A DNA stretch of 36,853 nt from UBA11891 sp003533785 (lineage in GTDB: Bacteria; Bacteroidota; Bacteroidia; Flavobacteriales; Flavobacteriaceae): the NCBI GenBank assembly GCA_949511625.1, contig CATFEX010000026.1, forward strand, positions 1 through 36,853. Direction: 5' to 3'. Shown here one piece after another: positions 24,706 through 32,752 of the stretch; positions within the stretch are counted from its first letter, which is position 1, and every line of letters starts with the position of its first letter. Position numbers and translations under genes: made by a program. The notes under the pieces are model-generated. The model searched no databases, was not told the origin of the DNA, and was given only the letters and a program-made list of their open reading frames with translations.

Positions 24706-26124
24706 TCAATTTCTATAATCCAATGCAGGTTCTCTATCGCCCAGTAAGGGGATATAATTAAATTCAGCTCCTCGCGTTTCGATAAATTCCTTCTTTATTT
24801 GGGCACGAAATGCGGCATCATCCATCAATTGCATGGCTGTTAACGCGAGTGTTTTGGCCGCTACCATCATTCCTTTCTCACCAATAGATGTTCCTCCTGC
24901 GGCTACAGCCTGCCAGCTGTGAGCTGGAGTACCTGGCACCCAAGTGGCTGCACGCATTCCAGCAGTTGGTACAGCAAAACTCACATCGCCAACATCAGTC
25001 GATCCTCCCGGTTTTTCGGGGGTTTCATAGGGCACCACTCCTTCAATGAATTCTGTATTTAATTTTCGGTTTAATGTTTTTGATATTTCTTCTGCAAAGG
25101 CTTTTTCTTCAGGGGTGTAGGAATAGCCCCCTATTCTGGAAAGGTTCTGATGCATACGCTTTTGGAGACTTGGAACGTATAACAATTCGTGAGTCCCTCC
25201 GATCATCTCATATTCCATGGTTGTTCCTGTTCCCAAGGCAGCTCCCCGAGCAGCATCTACAATACGGTCAAAAACACGGATAACCTCATCTCTCGTACTA
25301 TGGCGTGAATAATAATACACTTCTGCAAAATCAGGAACCACATTGGGTGCCTCTCCTCCTCTTGTTATTACATAATGAATGCGCGTATCGTCGGTGACGT
25401 GTTCCCGCATCATATTGACCATGGTATTCATTGCTTCCACAGCATCGAGTGCAGACCGACCCATTTCTGGAGCTCCTGCAGCATGAGCAGCTATTCCATA
25501 GAAGCGGAATTTAGCAGATTTATTAGCTAAGGCAGGACGTATTCCTGCTGAATTTTTGCTGTCTGCATGCCAATGGAGTGCCACATCTAGATCGTCAAAT
25601 AATCCTGCTCGAGTCATATACACTTTGCCAGAGCCTCCCTCCTCGGCAGGGCAACCAAATAATTTGATAGTGCCCTTTTTTCCCGATTTCTTTAAGTAGT
25701 TTTTTACAGCAATCGCAGCTGCAGTTGAGGCGGTTCCGAATAAATGGTGCCCACAAGCGTGACCTCCGCGACCGTCATTTGATATTTTGTAGGGAACCGC
25801 TTTTTGAGATAAGCCTGGAAGAGCATCATATTCTGCCAAAATTCCTACTGTAGGGCCACCTGAACCAAAGGTGGCTAAAAAGGCCGTTGGGATTCCCGCA
25901 ACTCCTTTTTCAATTGTGAAGCCCTCAGATTCTAAGGTACTTTGCAGGAGTGCACTGCTCTGTTCTTCTTGGTACCCCAATTCTGCATAGGACCATATAG
26001 TTTGGGCGACCTCTCCATACTCAGCCGCTTTCGACTCCAATGCCTGAAGGTGTGGTTGGTATCGTTTTTGGGCTGAAAGACTTCCCAGAGTAAGAAGCGT
26101 CAATAAAAGTAGAGTATGTTTCAT
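24706..26124 (-). CDS. Secreted M20-family amidohydrolase (AbgB-like)
   Basis: 472 residues with a signal peptide (MKHTLLLLTLLTLGSLSAQ). M20 peptidase-type metal sites are present: GHACGHH (His122, Cys124, His126-127), CPAEEGGSGK (Glu161, Glu162) and HWHA (His184, His186). The RGGEAPNVVPDFAEVYYYSRH segment is in the dimerisation domain. The overall order resembles AbgB-type hydrolases, which split an amide such as p-aminobenzoyl-glutamate or N-acyl amino acids. Export to the periplasm is unusual for AbgB itself. It is the first gene of a five-gene unit with a transporter and thiolase. The true substrate is unknown. Confidence 0.93.
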   Translation of the reverse strand: MKHTLLLLTLLTLGSLSAQKRYQPHLQALESKAAEYGEVAQTIWSYAELGYQEEQSSALLQSTLESEGFTIEKGVAGIPTAFLATFGSGGPTVGILAEYDALPGLSQKAVPYKISNDGRGGHACGHHLFGTASTAAAIAVKNYLKKSGKKGTIKLFGCPAEEGGSGKVYMTRAGLFDDLDVALHWHADSKNSAGIRPALANKSAKFRFYGIAAHAAGAPEMGRSALDAVEAMNTMVNMMREHVTDDTRIHYVITRGGEAPNVVPDFAEVYYYSRHSTRDEVIRVFDRIVDAARGAALGTGTTMEYEMIGGTHELLYVPSLQKRMHQNLSRIGGYSYTPEEKAFAEEISKTLNRKLNTEFIEGVVPYETPEKPGGSTDVGDVSFAVPTAGMRAATWVPGTPAHSWQAVAAGGTSIGEKGMMVAAKTLALTAMQLMDDAAFRAQIKKEFIETRGAEFNYIPLLGDREPALDYRN

Positions 26125-26224
26125 AAAATTTTATTTATCTAAATGTATAAAACTTAATTCATCTTAGAAACGCATTCATTAGATTCTACTTGGAGGTAGG
26201 CTATTGATCAATCTATTTTCCTTG

Positions 26225-27112
26225 CTATTTGGAGTGTGATTTCTTAGTGTCGGTAACCAAATATACCCCTCCAAGGATGATCCCACTGGCTAGAAACTGG
26301 AGCCAGTCTAATTGCTCCCCATCTAGAACTCCCCAGAATATTGCTACTACAGGCAAAAGATAGGTGATAGACGAGGAAAACACAGGAGAAGAAATGGCCA
26401 CCAGTTCATTGAATACAACTTTGGCCATGGCCGTTCCAAAAAAAGCTAAAACAAAAATAAAACCAACCGATGAAGTGACCGCTTCTAATTGCATATCCAG
26501 TTGAAAAACTCCAGAATCTAGTGCAATAAAAAAAGCGGGAATTCCGATAACTACAAAATTCCCCAAAGCAATTCCCAGAGAAGTAACGCCTCCCAACCGG
26601 TATTTTATTATATTGACATTAGCCGCATAACATAGTGCTGCAATCACAATCATAAACAGAAAGATTCCATTTTCAACCCCAGTGGATTCTATTTGTTTGA
26701 CCACAAGAATACAAGTCCCGAATAAACCGACCAATACGCCAAAGATTTTTTTTGTTTTCAATGCTATTCCAAAAAAAAACAACCCAAGGAGTAACGTAAA
26801 AAGAGGGGTCAATCCATTGAGAACTGCTGCAATAGCACTATCAATTTTTGTCTCTGCATAGGCAAATAAAAAGTTAGGGAAAAAAGTGCCAAGAAAACCA
26901 GAAACCGCTATCCATTGCCATTTGGATTTTGGTATTTTTTTTAGGTGTGAGAACCCTACTACGAAAAGGATACACAGGGTGAATAAAATCCGAATTGATC
27001 CTAATTGTAAGGGCGTGAGACCTATCAAACCCTTTTTGATAAGAATATAGGAACTCCCCCATATAAGGGAGAGAAGCACTAAGTAAAACCATTTTTTATA
27101 ATCGGTCTTCAT
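26225..27112 (-). CDS. EamA/DMT-family transporter downstream of gldD
   Basis: 295 residues, ten predicted membrane helices in two EamA repeats. Hallmarks are LLSLIWGSSYILIKKGLIGL near the start and SSSITYLLPVVAIFWGVLDGE (~245-265) in the second repeat, with a short Lys/Ser tail. It is distinct from the EamA protein at 11055-11921. It follows gldD by 18 bases, so it is probably read through from the mutY-ssb-gldE-gldD transcript. Nothing ties it to gliding beyond position. Substrate unknown. Confidence 0.88.
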   Translation of the reverse strand: MKTDYKKWFYLVLLSLIWGSSYILIKKGLIGLTPLQLGSIRILFTLCILFVVGFSHLKKIPKSKWQWIAVSGFLGTFFPNFLFAYAETKIDSAIAAVLNGLTPLFTLLLGLFFFGIALKTKKIFGVLVGLFGTCILVVKQIESTGVENGIFLFMIVIAALCYAANVNIIKYRLGGVTSLGIALGNFVVIGIPAFFIALDSGVFQLDMQLEAVTSSVGFIFVLAFFGTAMAKVVFNELVAISSPVFSSSITYLLPVVAIFWGVLDGEQLDWLQFLASGIILGGVYLVTDTKKSHSK

Positions 27113-27130
27113 TCCCCCGTAAAGGTGCGC

Positions 27131-27694
27131 TTAATTTTTCTCTTTCCACTCTAGTGTCTCCATCAAATGAATCACATCCTTCTCAATATAATCCAAAGCA
27201 GGCAATAGAGAATCATAATTGGGTCGGCTATAGAAATACAATGAGCCAATCATAAAGTGATGGATACTATCTGTAAGAAAAAACTGAAGTTGTGAAGCGG
27301 CATTACCCACTACTTTAAAAAGGGTGCCATAGACCCGTTGCTCGGGGTTGATGAAAAGACGTTCTGGAATTTCATCAGCTTTACTAATGTGTTTGCTTGG
27401 TAACTTGTAGGCATCCGTTAGTAGGGAATCTAAATTGTTTTTGACTGGGACGTAGGACAGGTATAGGGTGGCTTTCATATTGGGATAGACAATCAAATCA
27501 CCTTGTTGCGCTCCGCGTTTGATTTTAGCTTTTTGGTTATACTCAAAAGAATAAAGGGCTTTTTTTTGATACGGTTGATAGGTTGATTTTGGGTATTTTA
27601 AAGAAAGTAAGCCATTGGGCTTGGGTAGCGTTGTTTCCCCACAAGCTATTATAGTTAGGGTTATCAATAAATATCCATAAGTTTTTAGTCCCAT
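27131..27694 (-). CDS. gldD: Gliding motility lipoprotein GldD
   Basis: 187 residues with a signal peptide and lipobox (TIIAC, Cys18). It then has PKPNGLLSLKYPKSTYQPY (~24-42), which opens GldD proteins, and the family's GTLFKVVGNAASQLQFFLTDS (~122-142) and LYFYSRPNYDSLLPALDYIEKD. GldD is required for gliding in Flavobacterium johnsoniae and is conserved with the type IX secretion and gliding gene set. The start overlaps the gldE stop as TAATG, so the two are translationally coupled. Confidence 0.95.
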   Translation of the reverse strand: MGLKTYGYLLITLTIIACGETTLPKPNGLLSLKYPKSTYQPYQKKALYSFEYNQKAKIKRGAQQGDLIVYPNMKATLYLSYVPVKNNLDSLLTDAYKLPSKHISKADEIPERLFINPEQRVYGTLFKVVGNAASQLQFFLTDSIHHFMIGSLYFYSRPNYDSLLPALDYIEKDVIHLMETLEWKEKN

Positions 27695-29010
27695 TATTTT
27701 GTCTTGGGTAAAGTTACTTTTATCTGCCGAATTCGCTTTTGATCCACAGATTCAACGGTAAATACCAGATTTTCAAAAGTGAGCTTTTGTCCAATCTTTG
27801 GTAATGATTGAGACAATTCTAAGAGAAAGCCTGCCAACGTTTCTGCTTCCCCCTTTACTTTTTCAAAACCCTCCTCATCGCTGAGTTGTACGATTTTTAA
27901 GAAATCTTTAAGGTTTGTTTTGGCATCGAAAATATAGTTTTGTGAGTCTAATTTGGAATAGAATAAATTATCTTCATCAAATTCATCGGAAATATCTCCA
28001 ACAATCTCTTCTATCACATCCTCTAAAGTAATTATTCCTTGGGTTCCTCCATACTCGTCTAGGACAACTGCTAAATGAGTTTTTCGCTGTTGAAATTCAG
28101 ATAGCAGATCGTCTAATTTTTTATACTCGGGAACATAATAAGGTTCACGCAACAGGTTTTGCCATTTGAAATGTTTATCGCCCAAATGAGGCAACAAATC
28201 TTTGATGTATAGGATTCCTGATATTTTCTCTTGCTGGTCTTTGTACACGGGTATTCTTGAAAATCCTTTGTCAACAATTAAAGGGATAATTTCTAGGAAA
28301 CTTATTTTTTCGGAAAGGGTGAACATGTCAACTCGTGGGCACATTACCTCTTTGACCTCTGTATTTCCAAATTGGATAATCCCTTGCAACATTTTCTCTT
28401 CTTGCTTGCTTCGTTTTTCTTCTGTGCTAAGCTCTAATACCTGGGATAGCTGATCCACTGAAAAATCATTTTTCGACTGTTTGGCTCGTTTTTCAAACCA
28501 GAGGGTTAGGCGACTCATCGGGCTGGTCAGGAAAAAAAGCAAATAACGATCTAAGGATTTCAAAACAGGAGCCATAAATTGAGAAAATCCCATCGCATTC
28601 CGATTGGCATATACCTTCGGAAGAATTTCCCCAAAAATCAATATCAAACCCGTAATCAAACCAATTTCGATAAATAGTACTACTACAGGATTGGATATTC
28701 CACCCAGGTACAAGGGACTCAAAGAAGCAAATAATAGGACAATAGCAATATTGATAAAGTTATTGGCCACCAGTATAATTGCCAACAGACGGTTGGGACG
28801 ATCCAAGAGGGATCGAATCAACGAGATGTTTTTTAATTCTTCCTCTTCTGCTTCATTGAGGACCGCACTATTTAAAGAAAAAAAAGCTACCTCAGCTCCA
28901 GAAATCAACGCCGAAGAAATGATGAGTGCAAAAAGTATAATTCCTTTGAACCAAACAAAGGACATCTCCAACGATAAAAAACTAATGACTAACGAGGGTT
29001 CTGGATCCAA
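27694..29010 (-). CDS. gldE: Gliding motility-associated protein GldE (CNNM/CorC-like)
   Basis: 438 residues. A CNNM/DUF21 membrane domain (~20-185) has ALISGAEVAFFSL (~34-46) and LILIFGEILPKVYANRN. A CBS pair (~205-345) has EVMCPRVDMFTL and VLDEYGGTQGIITLEDVIEE. The CorC/HlyC-type C-terminal domain spans ~355-435. The start appears to be TTG at 29010 (DPEPS follows); the only nearby ATG, 15 codons in, would remove the usual N-terminus. GldE acts with GldD in gliding; transport of a cation has been suggested from homology only. It follows ssb by 16 bases and overlaps gldD (TAATG). Confidence 0.95.
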   Translation of the reverse strand: MDPEPSLVISFLSLEMSFVWFKGIILFALIISSALISGAEVAFFSLNSAVLNEAEEEELKNISLIRSLLDRPNRLLAIILVANNFINIAIVLLFASLSPLYLGGISNPVVVLFIEIGLITGLILIFGEILPKVYANRNAMGFSQFMAPVLKSLDRYLLFFLTSPMSRLTLWFEKRAKQSKNDFSVDQLSQVLELSTEEKRSKQEEKMLQGIIQFGNTEVKEVMCPRVDMFTLSEKISFLEIIPLIVDKGFSRIPVYKDQQEKISGILYIKDLLPHLGDKHFKWQNLLREPYYVPEYKKLDDLLSEFQQRKTHLAVVLDEYGGTQGIITLEDVIEEIVGDISDEFDEDNLFYSKLDSQNYIFDAKTNLKDFLKIVQLSDEEGFEKVKGEAETLAGFLLELSQSLPKIGQKLTFENLVFTVESVDQKRIRQIKVTLPKTK

Positions 29011-29026
29011 GTACTATCTCCTTAAA

Positions 29027-29449
29027 TTAAAATGGTAAATCATCGTCTGGAGGAGTCTCTTCTGCCTTGGGTGCCTCTGGCGTAATTTGCTTGCCCAGCG
29101 CATCCGTTTGTTTTTTGGTGCTTAAAAAGGTGAACTCGTTAACGTGAACTTCAGTAGTATAACGGTCTACTCCTTCTTTCGATTGCCATTTCCGTGTTTT
29201 AATTTTACCTTCAAGGTATACTTTATCACCTTTGCTAAGGTATTTTTCACAAATTTCTGCTGCTTTGTTTCGAAGAACAATATTGTGCCATTCGGTGTTC
29301 GTTACACGATCACCCGTGTTTTTGTTCGTGTAGGATTCATTGGTAGCCAGACTAAATCTCCCTACACAGTCGCCTCCATCAAAATAGTGGAGCTTGACAT
29401 CGTCTCCCAGATGTCCGATCAGGATTACTTTGTTTAAGGTGCCATTCAT
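29027..29449 (-). CDS. ssb: Single-stranded DNA-binding protein
   Basis: 140 residues: an OB-fold (~1-108) with NKVILIGHLGDDVKLHYFD at the start, RFSLATNESY, TEWHNIVLRNKAAEICEKYL and KGDKVYLEGKIKTRKW, which are canonical SSB strands. A short acidic linker ends in the DDDLPF tip that recruits repair and replication partners. It lies between mutY and gldE, has a consensus -7 element of its own upstream, and is 16 bases before gldE. Confidence 0.97.
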   Translation of the reverse strand: MNGTLNKVILIGHLGDDVKLHYFDGGDCVGRFSLATNESYTNKNTGDRVTNTEWHNIVLRNKAAEICEKYLSKGDKVYLEGKIKTRKWQSKEGVDRYTTEVHVNEFTFLSTKKQTDALGKQITPEAPKAEETPPDDDLPF

Positions 29450-29472
29450 ATTTTTTGATTTTAGAGCATACT

Positions 29473-29480
29473 CAAATATA
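29473..29480 (-). promoter_or_regulatory. -7 promoter element (TATATTTG) in front of ssb
   Basis: The minus strand reads TATATTTG, an exact TAnnTTTG match, 23 bases before the ssb start and after the mutY stop. No clear -33 is seen. It would allow ssb-gldE-gldD to be transcribed without mutY. Confidence 0.5.
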
Positions 29481-29489
29481 AGAATTTTT

Positions 29490-30524
29490 TTACGCTCGTG
29501 TTTCCTTTAAAAAATGGGCTATTGGGATAGGAAATGGAAGTTGTTTCCACTCTTTGACTGTGAATCCGGCAAACTGAAGAGGTTTAGTTTTAACTTTCCA
29601 AAAGCTTATTTCTATATGCTGATGACTCAGTTTATGCCATCGCGTACTTCCAATTGGCTCTACTTCAAAAGGGCTTTGAGTGTAGCTTCCAATGGTCTTT
29701 AAGAATTTTTGGTCAGGTGATGTTAGCGTTCGATTTCTTTCGATAAGGGGAAACTCATATAGTTTGTGCCATATCCCTGAGGACTGACGTTGCTGTAAGT
29801 ACTTTTTTTGATCTCCACACTCGAAAACTAGGTAGTGAAAATACCGCTTCTTAATTTTTGTTTTTGTCGTCTTTATCGGCCACCGTTCCACTTCATTTTC
29901 TGCATAGGCTTTGCATTCATAGAGCAGAGGGCAAGTCTGACATTTTGGATTTTTTGGTGTGCACTGCAGCGCTCCTAGTTCCATTAATGCCTGATTGAAC
30001 GTTCCAGGGTCTTCCGCTGGAAGGGCTTTTTGAGCTACTTCTTTAAAATGTTTAAATGCAGGTGTTGTATTGATCGGAAGATCAATGCCGTAGAAACGGG
30101 AATAAACTCGATACACATTTCCATCAACAACAGCATGAGGCAATCCAAAGGCAATAGAAGCAATGGCACTAGCCGTGTAATCGCCTATTCCTTTGAGTTG
30201 AATGATCGTATCAAAGGTGCTGGGAAAGGTTCCATTCATTTCTTTACTGATAAATTGAGCGGTTGCATGAAGGTTGCGTGCTCGAGAATAATACCCCAAA
30301 CCTTCCCAGCGTTTGAGGACTTCTTTTTCAGTAGCCTCCGCAAGGTCTTTTATCTTTGGGTAGGCCTTTACAAAAGAGTGGTAGTAGGGCAGTCCTTGTT
30401 GCACTCGGGTTTGTTGCATGATAATTTCAGACAACCAAATTGGATAGGGGTCTTTCGTTTTCCGCCAAGGAAGATCGCGACGATTGATTTCATACCAATC
30501 CAACAGTTTTATTTGCCAACTCAT
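29490..30524 (-). CDS. mutY: A/G-specific adenine glycosylase MutY
   Basis: 344 residues, normal for MutY. Removes adenine mispaired with 8-oxoguanine. Seen: SEIIMQQTRV with Glu33 as catalytic acid, the helix-hairpin-helix LKGIGDYTASAIASIAFG (~110-127), and VVDGNVYRVYSR with Asp134 at the second catalytic position. The iron-sulphur cluster ligands are Cys188-x6-Cys195-x2-Cys198-x5-Cys204. The C-terminal NUDIX-like 8-oxoguanine recognition domain spans ~225-340 (SSGIWHKLYEFPLIE, STRWHKLSHQHIEISFW). It is divergent from the HU gene and 40 bases upstream of ssb, so probably the first gene of this repair/gliding cluster. Confidence 0.97.
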   Translation of the reverse strand: MSWQIKLLDWYEINRRDLPWRKTKDPYPIWLSEIIMQQTRVQQGLPYYHSFVKAYPKIKDLAEATEKEVLKRWEGLGYYSRARNLHATAQFISKEMNGTFPSTFDTIIQLKGIGDYTASAIASIAFGLPHAVVDGNVYRVYSRFYGIDLPINTTPAFKHFKEVAQKALPAEDPGTFNQALMELGALQCTPKNPKCQTCPLLYECKAYAENEVERWPIKTTKTKIKKRYFHYLVFECGDQKKYLQQRQSSGIWHKLYEFPLIERNRTLTSPDQKFLKTIGSYTQSPFEVEPIGSTRWHKLSHQHIEISFWKVKTKPLQFAGFTVKEWKQLPFPIPIAHFLKETRA

Positions 30525-30605
30525 AGGTCTAAAGATATCCGAAACTTAGCGTCTCCACAGTTCTTTTAAAATGGTTATTCAGAGTAGTTTATAATTATTA
30601 ATGTG

Positions 30606-30613
30606 TATATTTG
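30606..30613 (+). promoter_or_regulatory. -7 promoter element (TATATTTG) of the HU gene
   Basis: TATATTTG is an exact match to the Bacteroidota -7 consensus. It lies 43 bases before the HU start in the mutY-HU divergent gap, giving a leader of ~35 bases. A weak GTTT about 15-18 bases upstream may be the -33 part. Confidence 0.6.
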
Positions 30614-30656
30614 CGAGCCTTTAAATCTAATAATATAAATCTGTAAAAATACGAGA

Positions 30657-30947
30657 ATGACAAAAGCAGATATTGTAGCAAACGTATCCGAGCAATCGGG
30701 AATTGACAAAGCCGATGTACAGGCAGTCGTTGAAAAATTTATGAACGAGGTTAAAAGTTCTCTAGAAAAAGGTGAAAACGTTTATTTAAGAGGATTTGGG
30801 AGTTTTATTATCAAAACACGCGCTGAAAAAACCGGGCGTAATATTTCTAAAAATGTAGCAGTTCAAATCCCTGCCCATAATATCCCCGCGTTCAAACCAG
30901 CGAAAGTATTCGTCCAAGGTGTAAAATCCAAGGTCCCTGTCGCTTAA
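30657..30947 (+). CDS. HU-family DNA-binding protein
   Basis: 96 residues, the usual HU length. The helical dimerisation half is TKADIVANVSEQSGIDKADV and EVKSSLEKGENVYLRGFGSF (~33-55). The DNA-binding arm is KTRAEKTGRNISKNVAVQIPAHNIPAFKPAK. The canonical RNP tip, whose Pro kinks DNA, reads RNI here, as I recall also for other flavobacterial HUs. It is probably abundant and shapes the nucleoid. A very small basic gene and rng follow on the same strand. Confidence 0.96.
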   Translation: MTKADIVANVSEQSGIDKADVQAVVEKFMNEVKSSLEKGENVYLRGFGSFIIKTRAEKTGRNISKNVAVQIPAHNIPAFKPAKVFVQGVKSKVPVA

Positions 30948-30979
30948 GAAATTATTGTCGAATTTAACAAAACAACTTT

Positions 30980-31069
30980 ATGCCTAGTGGTAAAAAAAGA
31001 AAAAGACACAAGGTAGCGACGCACAAGCGTAAAAAACGTAGAAGAGCGAATCGCCACAAAAAGAAATAG
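30980..31069 (+). CDS. 29-residue highly basic protein between HU and rng (ribosome-associated candidate)
   Basis: ATG at 30980 to TAG at 31067-31069 encodes 29 residues, most of them Lys, Arg or His (MPSGKKRKRHKVATHKRKKR and on to the end). It begins 32 bases after the HU stop. The composition is that of a ribosomal or RNA-binding peptide. I recall near-identical peptides at this place in other flavobacteria, and that the F. johnsoniae ribosome structure revealed an extra small large-subunit protein named bL38; this may be that protein, but I cannot confirm it. It is not bTHX by sequence. Easily missed by gene callers because of its length. Confidence 0.8.
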   Translation: MPSGKKRKRHKVATHKRKKRRRANRHKKK

Positions 31070-31195
31070 TGTGTAGGGCACACTTAAAAACATTCCCAAG
31101 TTCATTGAAATTGTTTTTGAAAAAAAACAACAGGTAATAACCTGATATTTATTGTTTAATCCATTGTCTTTAGGGACAATACAAACTAGTTCAGA
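31070..31195 (+). promoter_or_regulatory. Hairpin-rich leader of rng
   Basis: The 126 bases before the RNase G start hold three perfect stem-loops in series: TTGTTTTT/AAAAACAA (31111-31118 with 31123-31130, loop GAAA), CAGGT/ACCTG (31131-31135 with 31140-31144) and ATTGTC/GACAAT (31163-31168 with 31175-31180). A weak GTGT/ACAC pair follows the tiny gene. RNase E in E. coli controls its own mRNA through leader hairpins; a similar role here is inference. I found no exact TAnnTTTG in it, so rng may be read through from the HU promoter. Confidence 0.5.
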
Positions 31196-32749
31196 GTGAA
31201 TAAAGAACTGATTATCCGATCGAATTCCTCTGCTGTTGATTTTGCTTTGCTCAAGGATGGAAAGTTAATTGAGCTCAATAAGGAAGTAGAAAACAATAAA
31301 TTTTCTGTCGGTGATGTTTACATTGCCAAAGCCAGAAAATCTATGGCCGGGCTCAATGCAGCCTTTGTCAATGTGGGTCACGAAAAAGATGGTTTTTTAC
31401 ACTATCACGACCTGGGTCCACGATTTCCTTCCATGCTAAAATTTTTGAAACAAATAAGTACAGGTAAGCAAAAAGATTATTTTTTAAAAAATTTCCGATT
31501 CGAAGCAGATATTTCCAAAGATGGAAATATTGAATCCGTAGTGAAAAGCCAACAAAACGTTTTGGTGCAGGTGGTCAAAGAGCCCATTTCTACCAAAGGC
31601 CCAAGATTGAGTTCAGAAATTTCACTGGCTGGACGTTTTATGGTAGTAATGCCTTTTTCGGATCGTGTCTCTATTTCACAAAAAATTGAAGACCGAGCAG
31701 AGAAAAGCCGTCTTAAACGTTTGGTTCAGAGTATTCGTCCCAAAGGATTTGGTATCATTATCCGCACCGTAGCTGAAGGGCAAAAAGTAGCGGAACTTGA
31801 CGCCGATTTACAATCCTTGTTAAAACGTTGGAAAAACTTGTGCCAGCAATTGCCACGCATCGATAAGCATCCTACCAAAGTATTGAGTGAAATCAATCGC
31901 TCATCTTCTATTTTACGGGATATTTTTGATGACAGCTTCAAGGGAATCCACACCGATGATCCCCAATTGCAAGAAGAAGTTAAAGACTACATTGCGGCCA
32001 TTGCACCGAAAAAGCAAAGCATTGTCAAATTGTACAAAGATCGACTTCCGATCTTTGAAAAATTTGGCATCGACCGTCAAATCAAAACCAGTTTTGGACA
32101 AACGGTCTCTATGCAAAAAGGAGCCTATTTGGTCATCGAACACACCGAAGCCCTTCACGTAATTGATGTCAACAGTGGAAATCGTTCCAACAAATCGAAA
32201 TCTCAGGAAGATACCGCATTAGAAGTGAATATGATCGCTGCTTCAGAAATTGCACGACAACTTCGTCTTCGAGATATGGGCGGAATCATTGTGGTTGATT
32301 TCATCGATTTAAATTCGGGGGAAAACAGACGAAAACTGTTCGATCACCTCCGTAATGAAATGAAAGAAGACCGAGCCAAACACAAGATATTACCCCCCAG
32401 TAAGTTTGGTTTGATTCAAATAACCCGACAACGGGTCCGTCCGGAAATGAATATTAAAACTAAAGAGCGTAATCCCAACCAAAATGGTGAGGTAGAAGCT
32501 CCCATCGTTCTAATCGACAAAATCAACGCAGAGCTTAACAAAGTAGTTAAGCATAAGCAGAACAAAGGCCAGCGCATCAATTTGCACTTGCACCCTTTTA
32601 TTGCTGCTTATTTCACCCAAGGATTTCCATCCATCCGATTCAAATGGTGGTTAGAACACAAAAAATGGGTACGAATTGTACCCCGAAATGCTTACTTGTA
32701 TTTAGATTTTCGTTTTCTCAATAATCGAGGAAAACGACTGAGGAATTAA
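31196..32749 (+). CDS. rng: Ribonuclease E/G family endoribonuclease
   Basis: 517 residues from GTG at 31196. The S1 domain (~35-130) has GDVYIAKARKSMAGLNAAFVNVG. The RNase H-like and 5'-sensor regions follow, with KEPISTKGPRLSSEISLAGR (~128-147). The DNase I-like catalytic core has Asp324 (HVIDVNSGNRS) and Asp368 (IIVVDFIDL), the two metal-binding aspartates, and LIQITRQRVRPE (~406-417). Where E. coli RNase E/G have the CPxC zinc link, residues ~417-437 hold no Cys; the only Cys in the protein is Cys216. It processes rRNA and mRNA. It is followed by a strong terminator. Confidence 0.96.
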   Translation: MNKELIIRSNSSAVDFALLKDGKLIELNKEVENNKFSVGDVYIAKARKSMAGLNAAFVNVGHEKDGFLHYHDLGPRFPSMLKFLKQISTGKQKDYFLKNFRFEADISKDGNIESVVKSQQNVLVQVVKEPISTKGPRLSSEISLAGRFMVVMPFSDRVSISQKIEDRAEKSRLKRLVQSIRPKGFGIIIRTVAEGQKVAELDADLQSLLKRWKNLCQQLPRIDKHPTKVLSEINRSSSILRDIFDDSFKGIHTDDPQLQEEVKDYIAAIAPKKQSIVKLYKDRLPIFEKFGIDRQIKTSFGQTVSMQKGAYLVIEHTEALHVIDVNSGNRSNKSKSQEDTALEVNMIAASEIARQLRLRDMGGIIVVDFIDLNSGENRRKLFDHLRNEMKEDRAKHKILPPSKFGLIQITRQRVRPEMNIKTKERNPNQNGEVEAPIVLIDKINAELNKVVKHKQNKGQRINLHLHPFIAAYFTQGFPSIRFKWWLEHKKWVRIVPRNAYLYLDFRFLNNRGKRLRN

Positions 32750-32752
32750 AAG

